The position numbers were made by a program, and so were the translations under genes. Positions 27,625 through 36,670 of a stretch of 64,000 bases of DNA are shown in pieces. Origin of the DNA: CAZTUH01 sp964620485 (GTDB lineage Bacteria; Pseudomonadota; Gammaproteobacteria; Burkholderiales; Burkholderiaceae_B); contig CAZUGU010000008.1 of NCBI GenBank assembly GCA_964620485.1, positions 124,001 to 188,000 on the forward strand. The letters run 5' to 3'. Under the pieces are notes generated by a model, which saw only the letters and a program-made list of their open reading frames with translations, searched no databases and had not been told where the DNA came from. Numbering within the stretch: the stretch's first letter is position 1; each line of letters opens with the position of its first letter.

Positions 27625-29040
27625 TTAATCGCACCTTGCATATGTTTCAATATACTCTTTAATTGCACTTTTATCACATGCCATAATCTTGAAATGTTGA
27701 GGTAATACTTCTATTTTCTTTAAATTTGGTGAAAGAGGAGCTACCCTACCTAACGCTTCCTTAATTGTGTTAGGAAATTTTTGAGGCAGAGCTGTTTCTA
27801 ATGCTATCATGGGTACATCAGGTTCTAAAAATTCTCTTGCTACTTTTATACCATCTGCTGTATGTGGATCTATTATCATAGATGTAGAATTATATATATA
27901 TCGTATTGTATTAATTCTATCTTGATGAGAACTAGATCCAGCTAGAAATCCATATTTATTATTAAATAATGGCTTTAAATCAGATAAATCAAAAAAACCT
28001 TTTTTTAAAAGGGATATCCAAAGTTTTTTTACATATTCAGAATCTTTATCAACCAAATGAAAGACAAATCGTTCAAAATTAGATGCGCGAGATATATCCA
28101 TAGATGGACTTGATGTTATGTAAGTATCTTGAGGGCTGCGCGGTCTATAAATACCAGTTTTAAAGAATTCTTCTAATACATTATTTTCATTAGTAGCTAA
28201 AATTAAGTTTCGGATTGGCAAACCCATATTACGAGCAACATGTCCTGATAGAATATTTCCAAAATTTCCAGATGGAACCGCAAATGAAACTTCTTGATTT
28301 GGTCTTTTTGTAACAAGTAACCATCCATAAAAATAATATACTACTTGCGCAGCAATTCGAATCCAATTTATTGAATTTACCACTGCCAAATTATATTTAA
28401 ATTTAAAATCCAAATCAACTAAGAATGATTTTACAATATCTTGAGCTTCATCAAATACTCCACGTATAGCAATATTATGAATATTTTTATCTTGTAATGA
28501 ATACATTTGTGCACGCTGAAATGTGCTCATTCTACCATATGGAGATAACATAAAAACTGATATTTTTTTCTTGTTACGTAATGCATATTCAGCTGCTGAA
28601 CCTGTATCACCCGATGTAGCTCCGATAATATTTAAATTTTTTGAATCACTGTTTTTTAGGATATATTCAAAAATATGTCCTAAAAACTGCATAGCAATAT
28701 CTTTAAAGGCTAGTGTAGGGCCTTCAGATAAACATAACAAATATATATTATCTATTAATGGATGTAATTTTACTACATTCTTAGTTCTAAATAATCCCTT
28801 TTCATAGGCAGCTTTTGTTAAAAGCCTAAGATCTTGAATAGGAATATCTACTAAAAAAAGTGACAAAATTTCACAAGCTAGATCCGAATATGATAAATAT
28901 CGCCATGATTCTAATTTTTGAGAACTGATTTTTGGAAAAAATTCTGGCATAACTAATCCTCCATCAGAAACTATACCTTCTAATAAAAGATTAGAAAAAG
29001 TCTGTGATACTATATTTCCACGTGTTGAAACATATTTCAT
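27625..29040 (-). CDS. thrC: Threonine synthase
   Basis: ThrC converts O-phosphohomoserine to threonine with pyridoxal phosphate. The 471-residue protein starts MKYVSTRGN, has the PLP lysine in PTLAFKDIAMQFLGH, the phosphate-binding region IGATSGDTGSAAEYAL and SFAVPSGNFGNILSGHVARNMGLP. Its ATG overlaps the hom stop (ATGA), indicating coupled translation. With hom it makes threonine, one of the essential amino acids trypanosomatid-type symbionts are known to help supply (established for that group; its use here is inference). It needs PLP, although the PLP gene pdxA nearby is dead. Confidence 0.97.
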   Translation of the reverse strand: MKYVSTRGNIVSQTFSNLLLEGIVSDGGLVMPEFFPKISSQKLESWRYLSYSDLACEILSLFLVDIPIQDLRLLTKAAYEKGLFRTKNVVKLHPLIDNIYLLCLSEGPTLAFKDIAMQFLGHIFEYILKNSDSKNLNIIGATSGDTGSAAEYALRNKKKISVFMLSPYGRMSTFQRAQMYSLQDKNIHNIAIRGVFDEAQDIVKSFLVDLDFKFKYNLAVVNSINWIRIAAQVVYYFYGWLLVTKRPNQEVSFAVPSGNFGNILSGHVARNMGLPIRNLILATNENNVLEEFFKTGIYRPRSPQDTYITSSPSMDISRASNFERFVFHLVDKDSEYVKKLWISLLKKGFFDLSDLKPLFNNKYGFLAGSSSHQDRINTIRYIYNSTSMIIDPHTADGIKVAREFLEPDVPMIALETALPQKFPNTIKEALGRVAPLSPNLKKIEVLPQHFKIMACDKSAIKEYIETYARCD

Positions 29041-30335
29041 ATTAGGTTTTCCATACGTAAACGCACTATTCCAGAATGTACAAATCGTAAGGATTCAATA
29101 TATTGAATCGCCTTATTTATATTATCTTCAATAGTTTTGTGAGTCAAAAATATAATATCGGCACCACCTTGATCAGATGGTTGTTGTACCATAGAACCAA
29201 TTGAAATATTTCTATCAAATAAAATGCGTGCAATATCAGCAAGCACTCCTGGTCGATCATCGACATGTAAACGCAAATAATAAGAAGTTGATATTTTATC
29301 CATAGGCAAAATATTTGCATCAGATAAAGAATCTGCTTGAAATGCTAAATGTGGAACACGATGTCCCGGGTTTGCTGTATGTAGGCGTGTTACATCAATT
29401 AAATCTGCAACAACAGCGGAAGCTGTTGGTTCTTCACCAGCACCCTGTCCGTAATATAATGTAGATCCAACAGCATCTCCACATACTAATACAGCATTCA
29501 TTACACCTTCCACATTTGATAATAAATGATAAGCAGGAACTAAAGCTGGATGAACTCGCAACTCGATACCATTTATACACCGTTTGGTAATAGCCAAAAG
29601 TTTAATTCGATATCCTAATTTCTCAGCATAAATAATATCTTTTTGGAGAAGTTTGGAAATACCTTCAATATATGCTTTATTAAATTGGATCGGTATTCCG
29701 AATGCTAATGACGCTAGTAGCGTTAGTTTATGTGCTGCATCAATACCATCTATATCAAATGTAGGATCTGCCTCAACATAACCTAAATATTTAGCTTGAT
29801 CCAAGACTTTAGAAAAAGATAATCCACCTGAACGCATTTCAGTTAAAATAAAATTAGTAGTACCATTTATAATACCTGTAAGCCATTGAATACGATTAGC
29901 AGTTAATCCTTCACGAATAATTTTAATAATTGGAATTCCACCAGCAACCGCTGCTTCGAATGCTATTATTACACCTCGTTTTGATGCCGCAGCAAAAATT
30001 TCATTCCCATGTTTTGCCAACAAAGCTTTATTAGCTGTAACGATATGTTTGCCATGAGCAATAGCTGTATAGATTAAATCTAACGTATCACCGCCCATTA
30101 ATTCAACTATAATATCAATCTCCGGATCGGAGACTACACTATATATATCTGTCGTAATAGGAATGCATTCTCCGATCCGGAGACGAGCTTTTTCAATGTT
30201 ACGCACAGCTATACGGATTATCTCAATGTTTCGGCCTGCACGACGTGAAATTTCTTCAGAATTACGTGTCAGAACATTCCAAGTTCCGCCACCAACCACA
30301 CCAAAGCCAAGCAAACCTATTTTTATCGAATTCAT
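29037..30335 (-). CDS. hom: Homoserine dehydrogenase
   Basis: Hom reduces aspartate semialdehyde to homoserine. The 432-residue protein has the NAD(P) loop IGLLGFGVVGGGTW (residues about 6-19), the catalytic region GGIPIIKIIREGLTANRIQWLTGIINGTTNFIL and DPTFDIDGIDAAHKL, and a C-terminal ACT regulatory domain from about residue 350 (LRLHVDDRPGVLADIARIL), so feedback control by threonine is plausible. It is translationally coupled to thrC. A 15-bp perfect inverted repeat lies in its N-terminal coding part (30119-30183). Confidence 0.97.
   Translation of the reverse strand: MNSIKIGLLGFGVVGGGTWNVLTRNSEEISRRAGRNIEIIRIAVRNIEKARLRIGECIPITTDIYSVVSDPEIDIIVELMGGDTLDLIYTAIAHGKHIVTANKALLAKHGNEIFAAASKRGVIIAFEAAVAGGIPIIKIIREGLTANRIQWLTGIINGTTNFILTEMRSGGLSFSKVLDQAKYLGYVEADPTFDIDGIDAAHKLTLLASLAFGIPIQFNKAYIEGISKLLQKDIIYAEKLGYRIKLLAITKRCINGIELRVHPALVPAYHLLSNVEGVMNAVLVCGDAVGSTLYYGQGAGEEPTASAVVADLIDVTRLHTANPGHRVPHLAFQADSLSDANILPMDKISTSYYLRLHVDDRPGVLADIARILFDRNISIGSMVQQPSDQGGADIIFLTHKTIEDNINKAIQYIESLRFVHSGIVRLRMENLI
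30119..30183. repeat. GC-rich inverted repeat inside hom
   Basis: Arms of 15 bp (30119-30133, TCTCCGGATCGGAGA, and 30169-30183) are perfect reverse complements, separated by 35 bases, within codons for about residues 51-72 of Hom. This is far more GC-rich than the gene average. Confidence 0.8.
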
Positions 30336-30829
30336 TTAAGCAATTTGTCCTTATAGGATGTTATTTTTGAAGTCCAATAATATAACTGTTTCAGTATGGA
30401 ATTTTTGATAAAAAGAAATTAAAAAATGATATTCTTTATTATTCTATTATTCTATCGTTAGTACAATTTTGATTATTAAGAAAAAGATAATTATCTTGTA
30501 GTTGATTTTATAGCAACAAACATAAATGGTTTACTAAATCAAATTTTAGTTTTGTAAATAAAGAAATTTCACACAAATTATATCCATTAATGATCTTAAT
30601 CAAGATTAAAAATAATTAAAGTAATAAAAATCTGATATATCATTATAATATGATTTCAAAATTATAAAAATACAGAAATTTTAAATAAAAAAATCGTTTC
30701 CAACCTAGTAAAATTAAGTATATACTGAATATATAGTATTTCATTATTCTATTGAATAGATTACAGGCGAGTTTTTACCTGATTATTTTATTTTTATCTA
30801 GATTAATACAATATAAATATAATCCATAT
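30336..30829. other. Gene-less divergent region between hom and the Mth938-like gene
   Basis: About 490 AT-rich bases. In Bordetella-type genomes an aminotransferase (alaC) lies near here; I read the - strand and saw no trace of it. Both flanking genes need a promoter here; none is clear. A GGAC ribosome binding element precedes the hom ATG. Confidence 0.55.
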
Positions 30830-31300
30830 ATGAAATTAAATTCTGATAATTCTTTATTTTCTAATAAAATTATCAATACAATCACTGCTTATTCGGATGA
30901 ATTTATTGAAATTAACAAGGTTCGATATTCACATTCAGTATTATTCAATACAAATAGTAGTATTACACGCTGGCCAGTTTCATCAGTTAAAAATGTCACA
31001 TCAAAATTATTGTGGATGGCCTGTGAATTAGAATTATCTAGATCATCATGTAATATTTCAAACTCATCAGAAGTTGTAATAACTTCAGAAATAAAACGTC
31101 CTCCTGAGATTCTATTGATTGGAACTGGAATCTATCATGAATTTCTAGAATTCCATAAATTATCTGAAATTTTGCAATTTGGAATAGGAATTGAAACCAT
31201 GAGTACCCGTGCAGCTGCACGTACTTATAATATTCTTTCTGCTGAGGGGAGACATGTTGTTGTAGCATTAATTCTCGCGTATGAGAACATTATCATCTAA
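30830..31300 (+). CDS. Mth938-like (DUF498/NDUFAF3-like) domain protein
   Basis: The 156-residue protein ends with the family signature: PPEILLIGTGIYHEFLEFHK, GIGIETMSTRAAARTYNILSAEGRHVVVALI. The family includes archaeal Mth938 and the mitochondrial complex I assembly factor NDUFAF3; in bacteria the role is not established. I place the start at ATG 30830 (MKLNSDNSLFSN), which matches family N-termini (MKLHxD); the frame is open back to a TTG at 30752, but those 26 residues have no family support. About residues 70-95 contain a low-complexity Ser-rich insertion. It neighbours hom divergently, as in relatives. Confidence 0.88.
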   Translation: MKLNSDNSLFSNKIINTITAYSDEFIEINKVRYSHSVLFNTNSSITRWPVSSVKNVTSKLLWMACELELSRSSCNISNSSEVVITSEIKRPPEILLIGTGIYHEFLEFHKLSEILQFGIGIETMSTRAAARTYNILSAEGRHVVVALILAYENIII

Positions 31301-31615
31301 TCTTTTCTTCTTATCTGTAATACCTATACCCTATTCTATCTTTGTCTCCTTGATTTAAAAAAGTAGATAATAATTAATCCAGGTTTTATATCAGAAAATA
31401 TTAAGAACATATTTCGAGCTAATTAAATAACGATTAATTTTTCTGGAACTTTTTAAATTACTACTTAGTTAAGTCATGCACTTGAGCTTTTAATGATTTT
31501 ATAGAAATTATTCAGGATTTATTATAACAAATAAAATTCATAATTTTTGATTAATTTTAAACAAATATGATTTTAGATATTTCATTTATTTTTATAAATA
31601 GGATATAATTCAGCA
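31301..31615 (+). other. Gene-less region before the pdxA pseudogene
   Basis: 315 AT-rich bases. GGATATAATTCAGCA at 31601-31615 precedes the former pdxA ATG and could be the relic of its -10 element. Nothing else is recognisable. Confidence 0.5.
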
Positions 31616-32480
31616 ATGCGCAAATCTTCTATCGAAGTTACTATTGGAAGATACTTCTGATATCGGTCCTAAAACTATAATTAGAGCTCATAATCAAGGC
31701 TTTGGAGCACTATTTATAATTTATGGAAATATAGAAATAATGAAACATGCCGTAATACTTTTGGATTTAAACACAAAAGTATTATCATATAAATGATTGG
31801 ATAAAGATCAATATCAATCAGAAATAATATAAGAATTACTGAATGTGAACCACATTTACCAAGTAATTTATTATCTGGAAAAGTTAATTCTTTAACCGCT
31901 TTTATAACTGCTTTTAATTATATAAAAAAACTCTTGATGATATTCAATCTGGAAAAATCAGTGTAATAGTAATTGCTACTTTAAATAAAACAGCTATGCA
32001 TAAAGTTGGAATTAATTATTCTGAATATACAGAAATTTTGGTGCAATAAAACAAATTCCTAGAAATCTTATTAGTCACTATTTATATTCCATTAGAAAAA
32101 GTTACAACTTTAATTACAAAAGAACGTGAATTATCTGCAATCCAGTTAACTTATAAAGCTTGCAATGAAATAGGAATTAAAAATCCTAGAATTTCAGTAA
32201 TCACACTTAATTCTCATTCTGGTGGAGAAAATCAATTCCTTCATGAGGAAATTACTGCTATTAATCATCTATCGCTCAAACCTCTCTAGAAGATATTTGT
32301 ATATCTGAGCTATAGCTAGGATTTTGTTTTTATATATGATCATTGTATTATTATTCATTTGAATTAATGTTGATTACGGAACAGCTTTTGATATTTCTTA
32401 AAAAGAAAAGGCAGATCATACATCGTTCAGTTCAGATTTAAACTTATCATTATTCATGATTAATTCGTTTGTTAATAAAA
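31616..32480 (+). pseudogene. pdxA: pdxA pseudogene (4-hydroxythreonine-4-phosphate dehydrogenase)
   Basis: PdxA makes an intermediate of pyridoxal phosphate in the DXP-dependent pathway. The + strand keeps its pieces in order but in different frames: MRKSSIEVTIGR then SDIGPKTIIRAHNQGFGALF (family: GDxxGIGPEI), DDIQSGKISVIVIATLNKTA and GINYSEYTEIL (family: APLNKEAxxxAGxxYPGHTEIL), LVTIYIPLEKV, ELSAIQLTYKACNEIGIKNP, ISVITLNSHSGG then EEITAI (family: AGLNPHAGExG..GxEEI), and at the end VDYGTAFDIS, stop, KEKADHTSF (family: VDHGTAFDIAGxxxAD). At least four frameshifts, several stops, and deletion of most of the MYHDQGLIP region make it non-functional. The similarity is still strong, so the loss is fairly recent. 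Confidence 0.93.
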
Positions 32481-32513
32481 ATTTTTATTTTCACTCTAAC
32501 TCTTAAATCATAT

Positions 32514-33884
32514 TTAATAAAAACAGGAACCTGTATGATTCCTAAATTTTGTACAGAAACTCTGAAATGTCAGTCGTATTGTTCCAATAGGACCATTGCG
32601 CTGTTTGCCAATAATAATTTCTGCTGTACCCCTTTCCAAAGAATCTGGATTGTAAACCTCATCGCGATAAATAAAAAGAATCAAATCTGCATCTTGTTCT
32701 ATAGCCCCAGATTCTCTTAGATCACTCATAATAGGTCTTTTATTTAATCTCTGCTCTAAACTTCTATTTAATTGTGATAAAGCAATTAAAGGACAATTTA
32801 ATTCTTTAGCTAATCCTTTTAAAGATCTACTAATTTCCGATATCTCTGATACTCTATTTCTTTCATGGCTATCACCTGACATAAGTTGCATATAATCAAT
32901 AATTATTAATCCAATTTGGCCACATTGACGTGCTAATCGGCGAGTACGTGCACGAACTTCTGTAACATTTAATGAAGGTGTTTCATCAATATGAATTTGT
33001 GCTTTTTCCATTAATTGGACTGCATTTGTCACCTTTGGCCATTCTTCTGGTAATAATTTACCAGTTCGCATACGGTGTTGATCTAATCCACCTACTGATC
33101 CTAACATACGCATAGCAAGTTGCATAGCACCCATTTCCATAGAAAATACAGCAACTGGTAATTTTTGAGTAATAGCAACATATTCTCCAATGTTCATAGA
33201 AAAAGAAGTTTTCCCCATTGATGGACGGCCTGCTACAATAATTAAATCTCCAGGTTGGAGTCCTGATGTTATTTTATCTAGATCAGAAAAACCTGTAGGT
33301 AAACCACTTACATCTAAATTACCTTCACGATGATATAACTCATCAATTTTTTCTACTACTTGTTGTAATAGTGGATATATCTCTTGAAATCCTGCTGATC
33401 CGCGTAGACCATCCTGAGCAATTTTAAAAATCTTAGACTCAGCTTCATCCAATATCTGACGGGCTTCTTTACCTTGAGGATTTAGAGCAGTTTCTGAAAT
33501 TTCATCTGCAATACTTATTAATTTTCTTAATGTTGCTCTTTCGCGAACAATTTCTCCATATTTCCGAATATTAGCTGCCGATGGAGTATTATGAGCTAAT
33601 GCATTCAGATATTCTAATCCACCAACATCATTGGATTTTCCTGCATTTGCAAGAGATTCATTGACCGTAATGACATCTACTGGATGAGATGAACTAATCA
33701 AAAACGCTATATGATGCCAAATTAGTCGATGATCTTTTCTATAAAAATCTTCTTCAATTAATATATCAGCAACACGATCCCAAGTGCTATTATCAAGTAA
33801 TAATCCACCTAATACAGATTGTTCTGCTTCAATAGAATGTGGTGGAATTCGTAAATAATCAAGTTGCAAATTATTTGATAACAT
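32514..33884 (-). CDS. dnaB: Replicative DNA helicase DnaB
   Basis: DnaB is the hexameric helicase that opens the replication fork and recruits DnaG. The 456-residue protein has the N-terminal primase-binding domain (PPHSIEAEQSVLGGLLLDN), the linker, and the RecA-like motor with Walker A GRPSMGKTSF (about residues 219-228), the Walker B region IGLIIIDYMQLMSGD, and SDLRESGAIEQDADLILFIYRDEVYN. It is complete. The 3' end lies only about 30 bases from the convergent remains of pdxA. It follows rplI as in relatives, but the gap of 283 bases is larger than usual. Confidence 0.98.
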   Translation of the reverse strand: MLSNNLQLDYLRIPPHSIEAEQSVLGGLLLDNSTWDRVADILIEEDFYRKDHRLIWHHIAFLISSSHPVDVITVNESLANAGKSNDVGGLEYLNALAHNTPSAANIRKYGEIVRERATLRKLISIADEISETALNPQGKEARQILDEAESKIFKIAQDGLRGSAGFQEIYPLLQQVVEKIDELYHREGNLDVSGLPTGFSDLDKITSGLQPGDLIIVAGRPSMGKTSFSMNIGEYVAITQKLPVAVFSMEMGAMQLAMRMLGSVGGLDQHRMRTGKLLPEEWPKVTNAVQLMEKAQIHIDETPSLNVTEVRARTRRLARQCGQIGLIIIDYMQLMSGDSHERNRVSEISEISRSLKGLAKELNCPLIALSQLNRSLEQRLNKRPIMSDLRESGAIEQDADLILFIYRDEVYNPDSLERGTAEIIIGKQRNGPIGTIRLTFQSFCTKFRNHTGSCFY

Positions 33885-34167
33885 TACTTTTTATAAAAAT
33901 TAATTATTAAATATATTTCGTATCATATTTCGTATCCTAAAAATTAGAATAAAATTATGCAATAATCATTTAGAAATTAAAAATAATTAATTAAATATTA
34001 AATCTGAATTAATTTAAATTAAAAGATCAGATGCCAATTTTTAATTGATATAGTAATAATTTTGTGATCGAAAATCTGGATATATAAATGATATAAATAA
34101 ATTTGATTTATGTAATAAATAGATAAATTATTGTCATATTCATAGAATGATTTCCTAGTTTTCAATA

Positions 34168-34623
34168 TTAACTAGGATCATTTACTACATATACTATCAT
34201 TTCTTTAATTACATTAGGATGTAAAGTAACTTTTATGGGAAATTCCCCTAAATATTTTATTTGATTTTTTGGCATACTTAACTGGGATTTTTCTATAGTG
34301 TCAAATCCCGATTTTTTTAAAATTTTAGTTATTTCAAGAGCTGTAACTGAACCAAATAAACGACCATCAACACTTGATTTTTTATAGATTTTTAGTTTGA
34401 AATTAGATATCTGCTCAGCAAGCTGTTCCGCAGATGCTAATTTAGCGATCTGAATTCTATCTAATTCAAGACGATGTTCTTCGAAATTCTTTAATGCTGA
34501 ATCAGACGCACGACAAGCTTTCTTATTAGGAATAAGAAAATTGCGAGCATAACCATCTCGTACATTTACAATTTCACCAAATAAACCTAAGTTAATGACT
34601 TTTTCAAGTAGAATAACTTTCAT
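34168..34623 (-). CDS. rplI: 50S ribosomal protein L9
   Basis: The 151-residue protein has the L9 N-terminal signature MKVILLEKVINLGLFGEIVNVRDGYARNFLIPNKKA, a long connecting helix and the C-terminal domain with DGRLFGSVTALEI. Length is normal. It follows rpsR by 13 bases in the rpsF-rpsR-rplI cluster. Confidence 0.97.
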   Translation of the reverse strand: MKVILLEKVINLGLFGEIVNVRDGYARNFLIPNKKACRASDSALKNFEEHRLELDRIQIAKLASAEQLAEQISNFKLKIYKKSSVDGRLFGSVTALEITKILKKSGFDTIEKSQLSMPKNQIKYLGEFPIKVTLHPNVIKEMIVYVVNDPS

Positions 34624-34636
34624 TCTATTAATCCAA

Positions 34637-34909
34637 TTAATTATGATTATCGCAATAGGGTAATAAAGCTAAGAAACGCGCTCGTTTGATTGCCGAACTC
34701 AGTTGACGCTGATAAACTGAACTTGTTCCAGTTAAACGAGCCGGAGTAATTTTACCATTTTCTTGAATAAAATCTCGCAAGGTTTCTAAATCCTTATAAT
34801 CAATTTCTTCTATATTTTCTACAGTAAAACGGCAAAATTTTTTTCGCTTAAATAATGGGCTTTGCTGAGTAAATTTTCTTTTTTCTTTATTTCTTTTAAT
34901 AAAAGCCAC
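34637..34909 (-). CDS. rpsR: 30S ribosomal protein S18
   Basis: The 90-residue protein carries IDYKDLETLRDFIQENGKITPARLTGTSSVYQRQLSSAIKRARFLALLPY, the S18 core. The N-terminal 25 residues are lysine-rich, as is common. In relatives priB lies between rpsF and rpsR; here that space is only 136 bases and has no frame, so the primosomal gene priB is missing. Confidence 0.97.
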   Translation of the reverse strand: MAFIKRNKEKRKFTQQSPLFKRKKFCRFTVENIEEIDYKDLETLRDFIQENGKITPARLTGTSSVYQRQLSSAIKRARFLALLPYCDNHN

Positions 34910-35045
34910 AACTACTCTCCTAATAATTTAATCTGAATTCTATCTAATCATTATTTTGAAAAATTGAATATATCAATAATATGCAAAGAATTTGCTAGTT
35001 ATTAATTCTTATAATGAAACAATTTATCAATAATTAATTTAGGAA

Positions 35046-35405
35046 CTATGTAATTGTTTTTACAGATTCATTTGATATTTCATTTGTAATGAATTTCATC
35101 ATAATTGATGGAGCAATCCAAGCTCTTTTTGTTTTCGTAAATAAATAACGCAATATTGCATCATTGTACCGAAGAGAATGTGTAAGTTCATCGAGTATAA
35201 TTTGATTACATTCAATATTAAGACAAACATAATGTGCTTTGACAAGTTTTTTAATAGGATAAACTAATTGACGGCGACCCCAATCTTCAAATCGATGAAC
35301 TAAACCTTTTTTTTCATTTATTAACGATCGATACCGCTCAATCATTGGTAAAACCTGATCACTTTGATCAGGATGAATAATAAGCACTACTTCGTAGTGA
35401 CGCAT
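35046..35405 (-). CDS. rpsF: 30S ribosomal protein S6
   Basis: The 119-residue protein begins MRHYEVVLIIHPDQSDQVLPMIERY and contains HRFEDWGRRQLVYPIKKLVKAHYVCLNIEC and LRYNDAILRYL, all S6 landmarks. GAGGA precedes the ATG. It is the first gene of the rpsF-rpsR-rplI-dnaB set. Confidence 0.97.
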   Translation of the reverse strand: MRHYEVVLIIHPDQSDQVLPMIERYRSLINEKKGLVHRFEDWGRRQLVYPIKKLVKAHYVCLNIECNQIILDELTHSLRYNDAILRYLFTKTKRAWIAPSIMMKFITNEISNESVKTIT

Positions 35406-35773
35406 AAATTTAAATTCCTCAAGAATTGACTAACTAAAAAATTTAAGAATGATCATAAAAAGTATCTATCAATTTAAGAATTTCTAATATTCCTTAAAAG
35501 ATAAATCTAAAATTGGAAACAATTAATTACATATATGTAAGATTCCAACAATCAAGATCTTTTATATTATACTTATTAAATCAATAAAATTACAGTTTAA
35601 AATCAAATTATCTTTACAATCATTTAAAAATTCAAGAAAAAGATACTTCATAGAAAAATCCATATAAAATATATAATATACAATTATTAGTAAATAAAAT
35701 ACTAGAATAAAAGAATAAAAAAATCCAATAATTCATAATTTTAAATTTTTGTCTAGAATTATTTTTTCTCTAG
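35406..35773. other. Gene-less region between folE2 and rpsF
   Basis: 368 AT-rich bases; no recognisable gene or relic. It must contain the rpsF promoter on the - strand, but I cannot single one out. Confidence 0.55.
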
Positions 35774-36613
35774 TTAATTTTCTATTTTATTTTCAATAAC
35801 CGCATAAGCTGAATGATTATGGATTGACTCAAAATTTTCAGCTTCAATATGATAAAAACTAATACCATTTATTGAATTAAGACGTACTGCAATATCTCTA
35901 ACTAAATCTTCAACAAACTTCGGGTTATTATATGCGTATTCAGTTACATATTTTTCATCCGCTCGTTTGAGCAAACTCCAAAGTTCACATGAAGCTTCAT
36001 TCTCAACTAAGCGAATGATATTGTAAATACTGAGTTCTTTAGAAATATTAAGTGTTTCATTTAAAGTGATAGAAATTGTTACATGAGAGCGTTGGTTATG
36101 TGCACCATAATCTGCGATTGCTTTGGAACAAGGACATAAACTAGTAATTGGTATTTTGACAATTAATTCAAAATTTTCTTGATTATTCTCTATATGTATA
36201 TTCCATTGTACTTTGTAATCTAAAAGACTTTTTATTCCTGAGACCGGAGCTGATTTTTTAATAAAATATGGAAAGATTGTACTAATATCTCCCTTATCTG
36301 CATTTAAAAAAAATAGCATTTCTTTTGCCATTAACAAAAGAGTAGCTGGTTGCATAACTTTTAATTGATATCTTTCAAGTAAATCTATAAACCTAGACAT
36401 ATGTGTTCCTTTATCTTTTGCAGGCAAAGAAACTGTTAAAGTCCAGTTAGAAACTGTAAATTGTTGACTTTGATTATCATCATCAGTTTGATCTAAAAGA
36501 ATCATTGGACGACATATATTACGCACACCTACTTTTTTAATAGGAATATGGCGATTATCAGTTAGATTTTGAATATCAGGTATTTTTGGTTCAAAATTAA
36601 TAAAATCTTTCAT
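35774..36613 (-). CDS. folE2: GTP cyclohydrolase FolE2
   Basis: FolE2 (type IB) opens GTP to dihydroneopterin triphosphate, the first step of folate synthesis. The 279-residue protein shows IPDIQNLTDNRHIPIKKVGV at the start, VSLPAKDKGTHMSRFIDLL, the metal-binding and catalytic region TSLCPCSKAIADYGAHNQRSHV (Cys about 160 and 162, His about 172 and 177) and NPKFVEDLVRDIAVRLN. It takes the place of the unrelated FolE. It lies after dxs, as in Bordetella. With FolC it supports folate production. Confidence 0.95.
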   Translation of the reverse strand: MKDFINFEPKIPDIQNLTDNRHIPIKKVGVRNICRPMILLDQTDDDNQSQQFTVSNWTLTVSLPAKDKGTHMSRFIDLLERYQLKVMQPATLLLMAKEMLFFLNADKGDISTIFPYFIKKSAPVSGIKSLLDYKVQWNIHIENNQENFELIVKIPITSLCPCSKAIADYGAHNQRSHVTISITLNETLNISKELSIYNIIRLVENEASCELWSLLKRADEKYVTEYAYNNPKFVEDLVRDIAVRLNSINGISFYHIEAENFESIHNHSAYAVIENKIEN

Positions 36614-36670
36614 ATTTTCTTTCTATTTAAATATTATTTATTGATCTGAGATTATTAAATAGTATATCGA

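Noticed and set aside
28523..28807. Antisense frame of 94 codons in thrC
   Set aside because: Opposite the conserved PLP and phosphate-binding codons of thrC; no independent support.
31038..31268. Antisense frame of 76 codons in the Mth938-like gene
   Set aside because: Gln/Tyr-rich shadow of the conserved Mth938 signature on the other strand.
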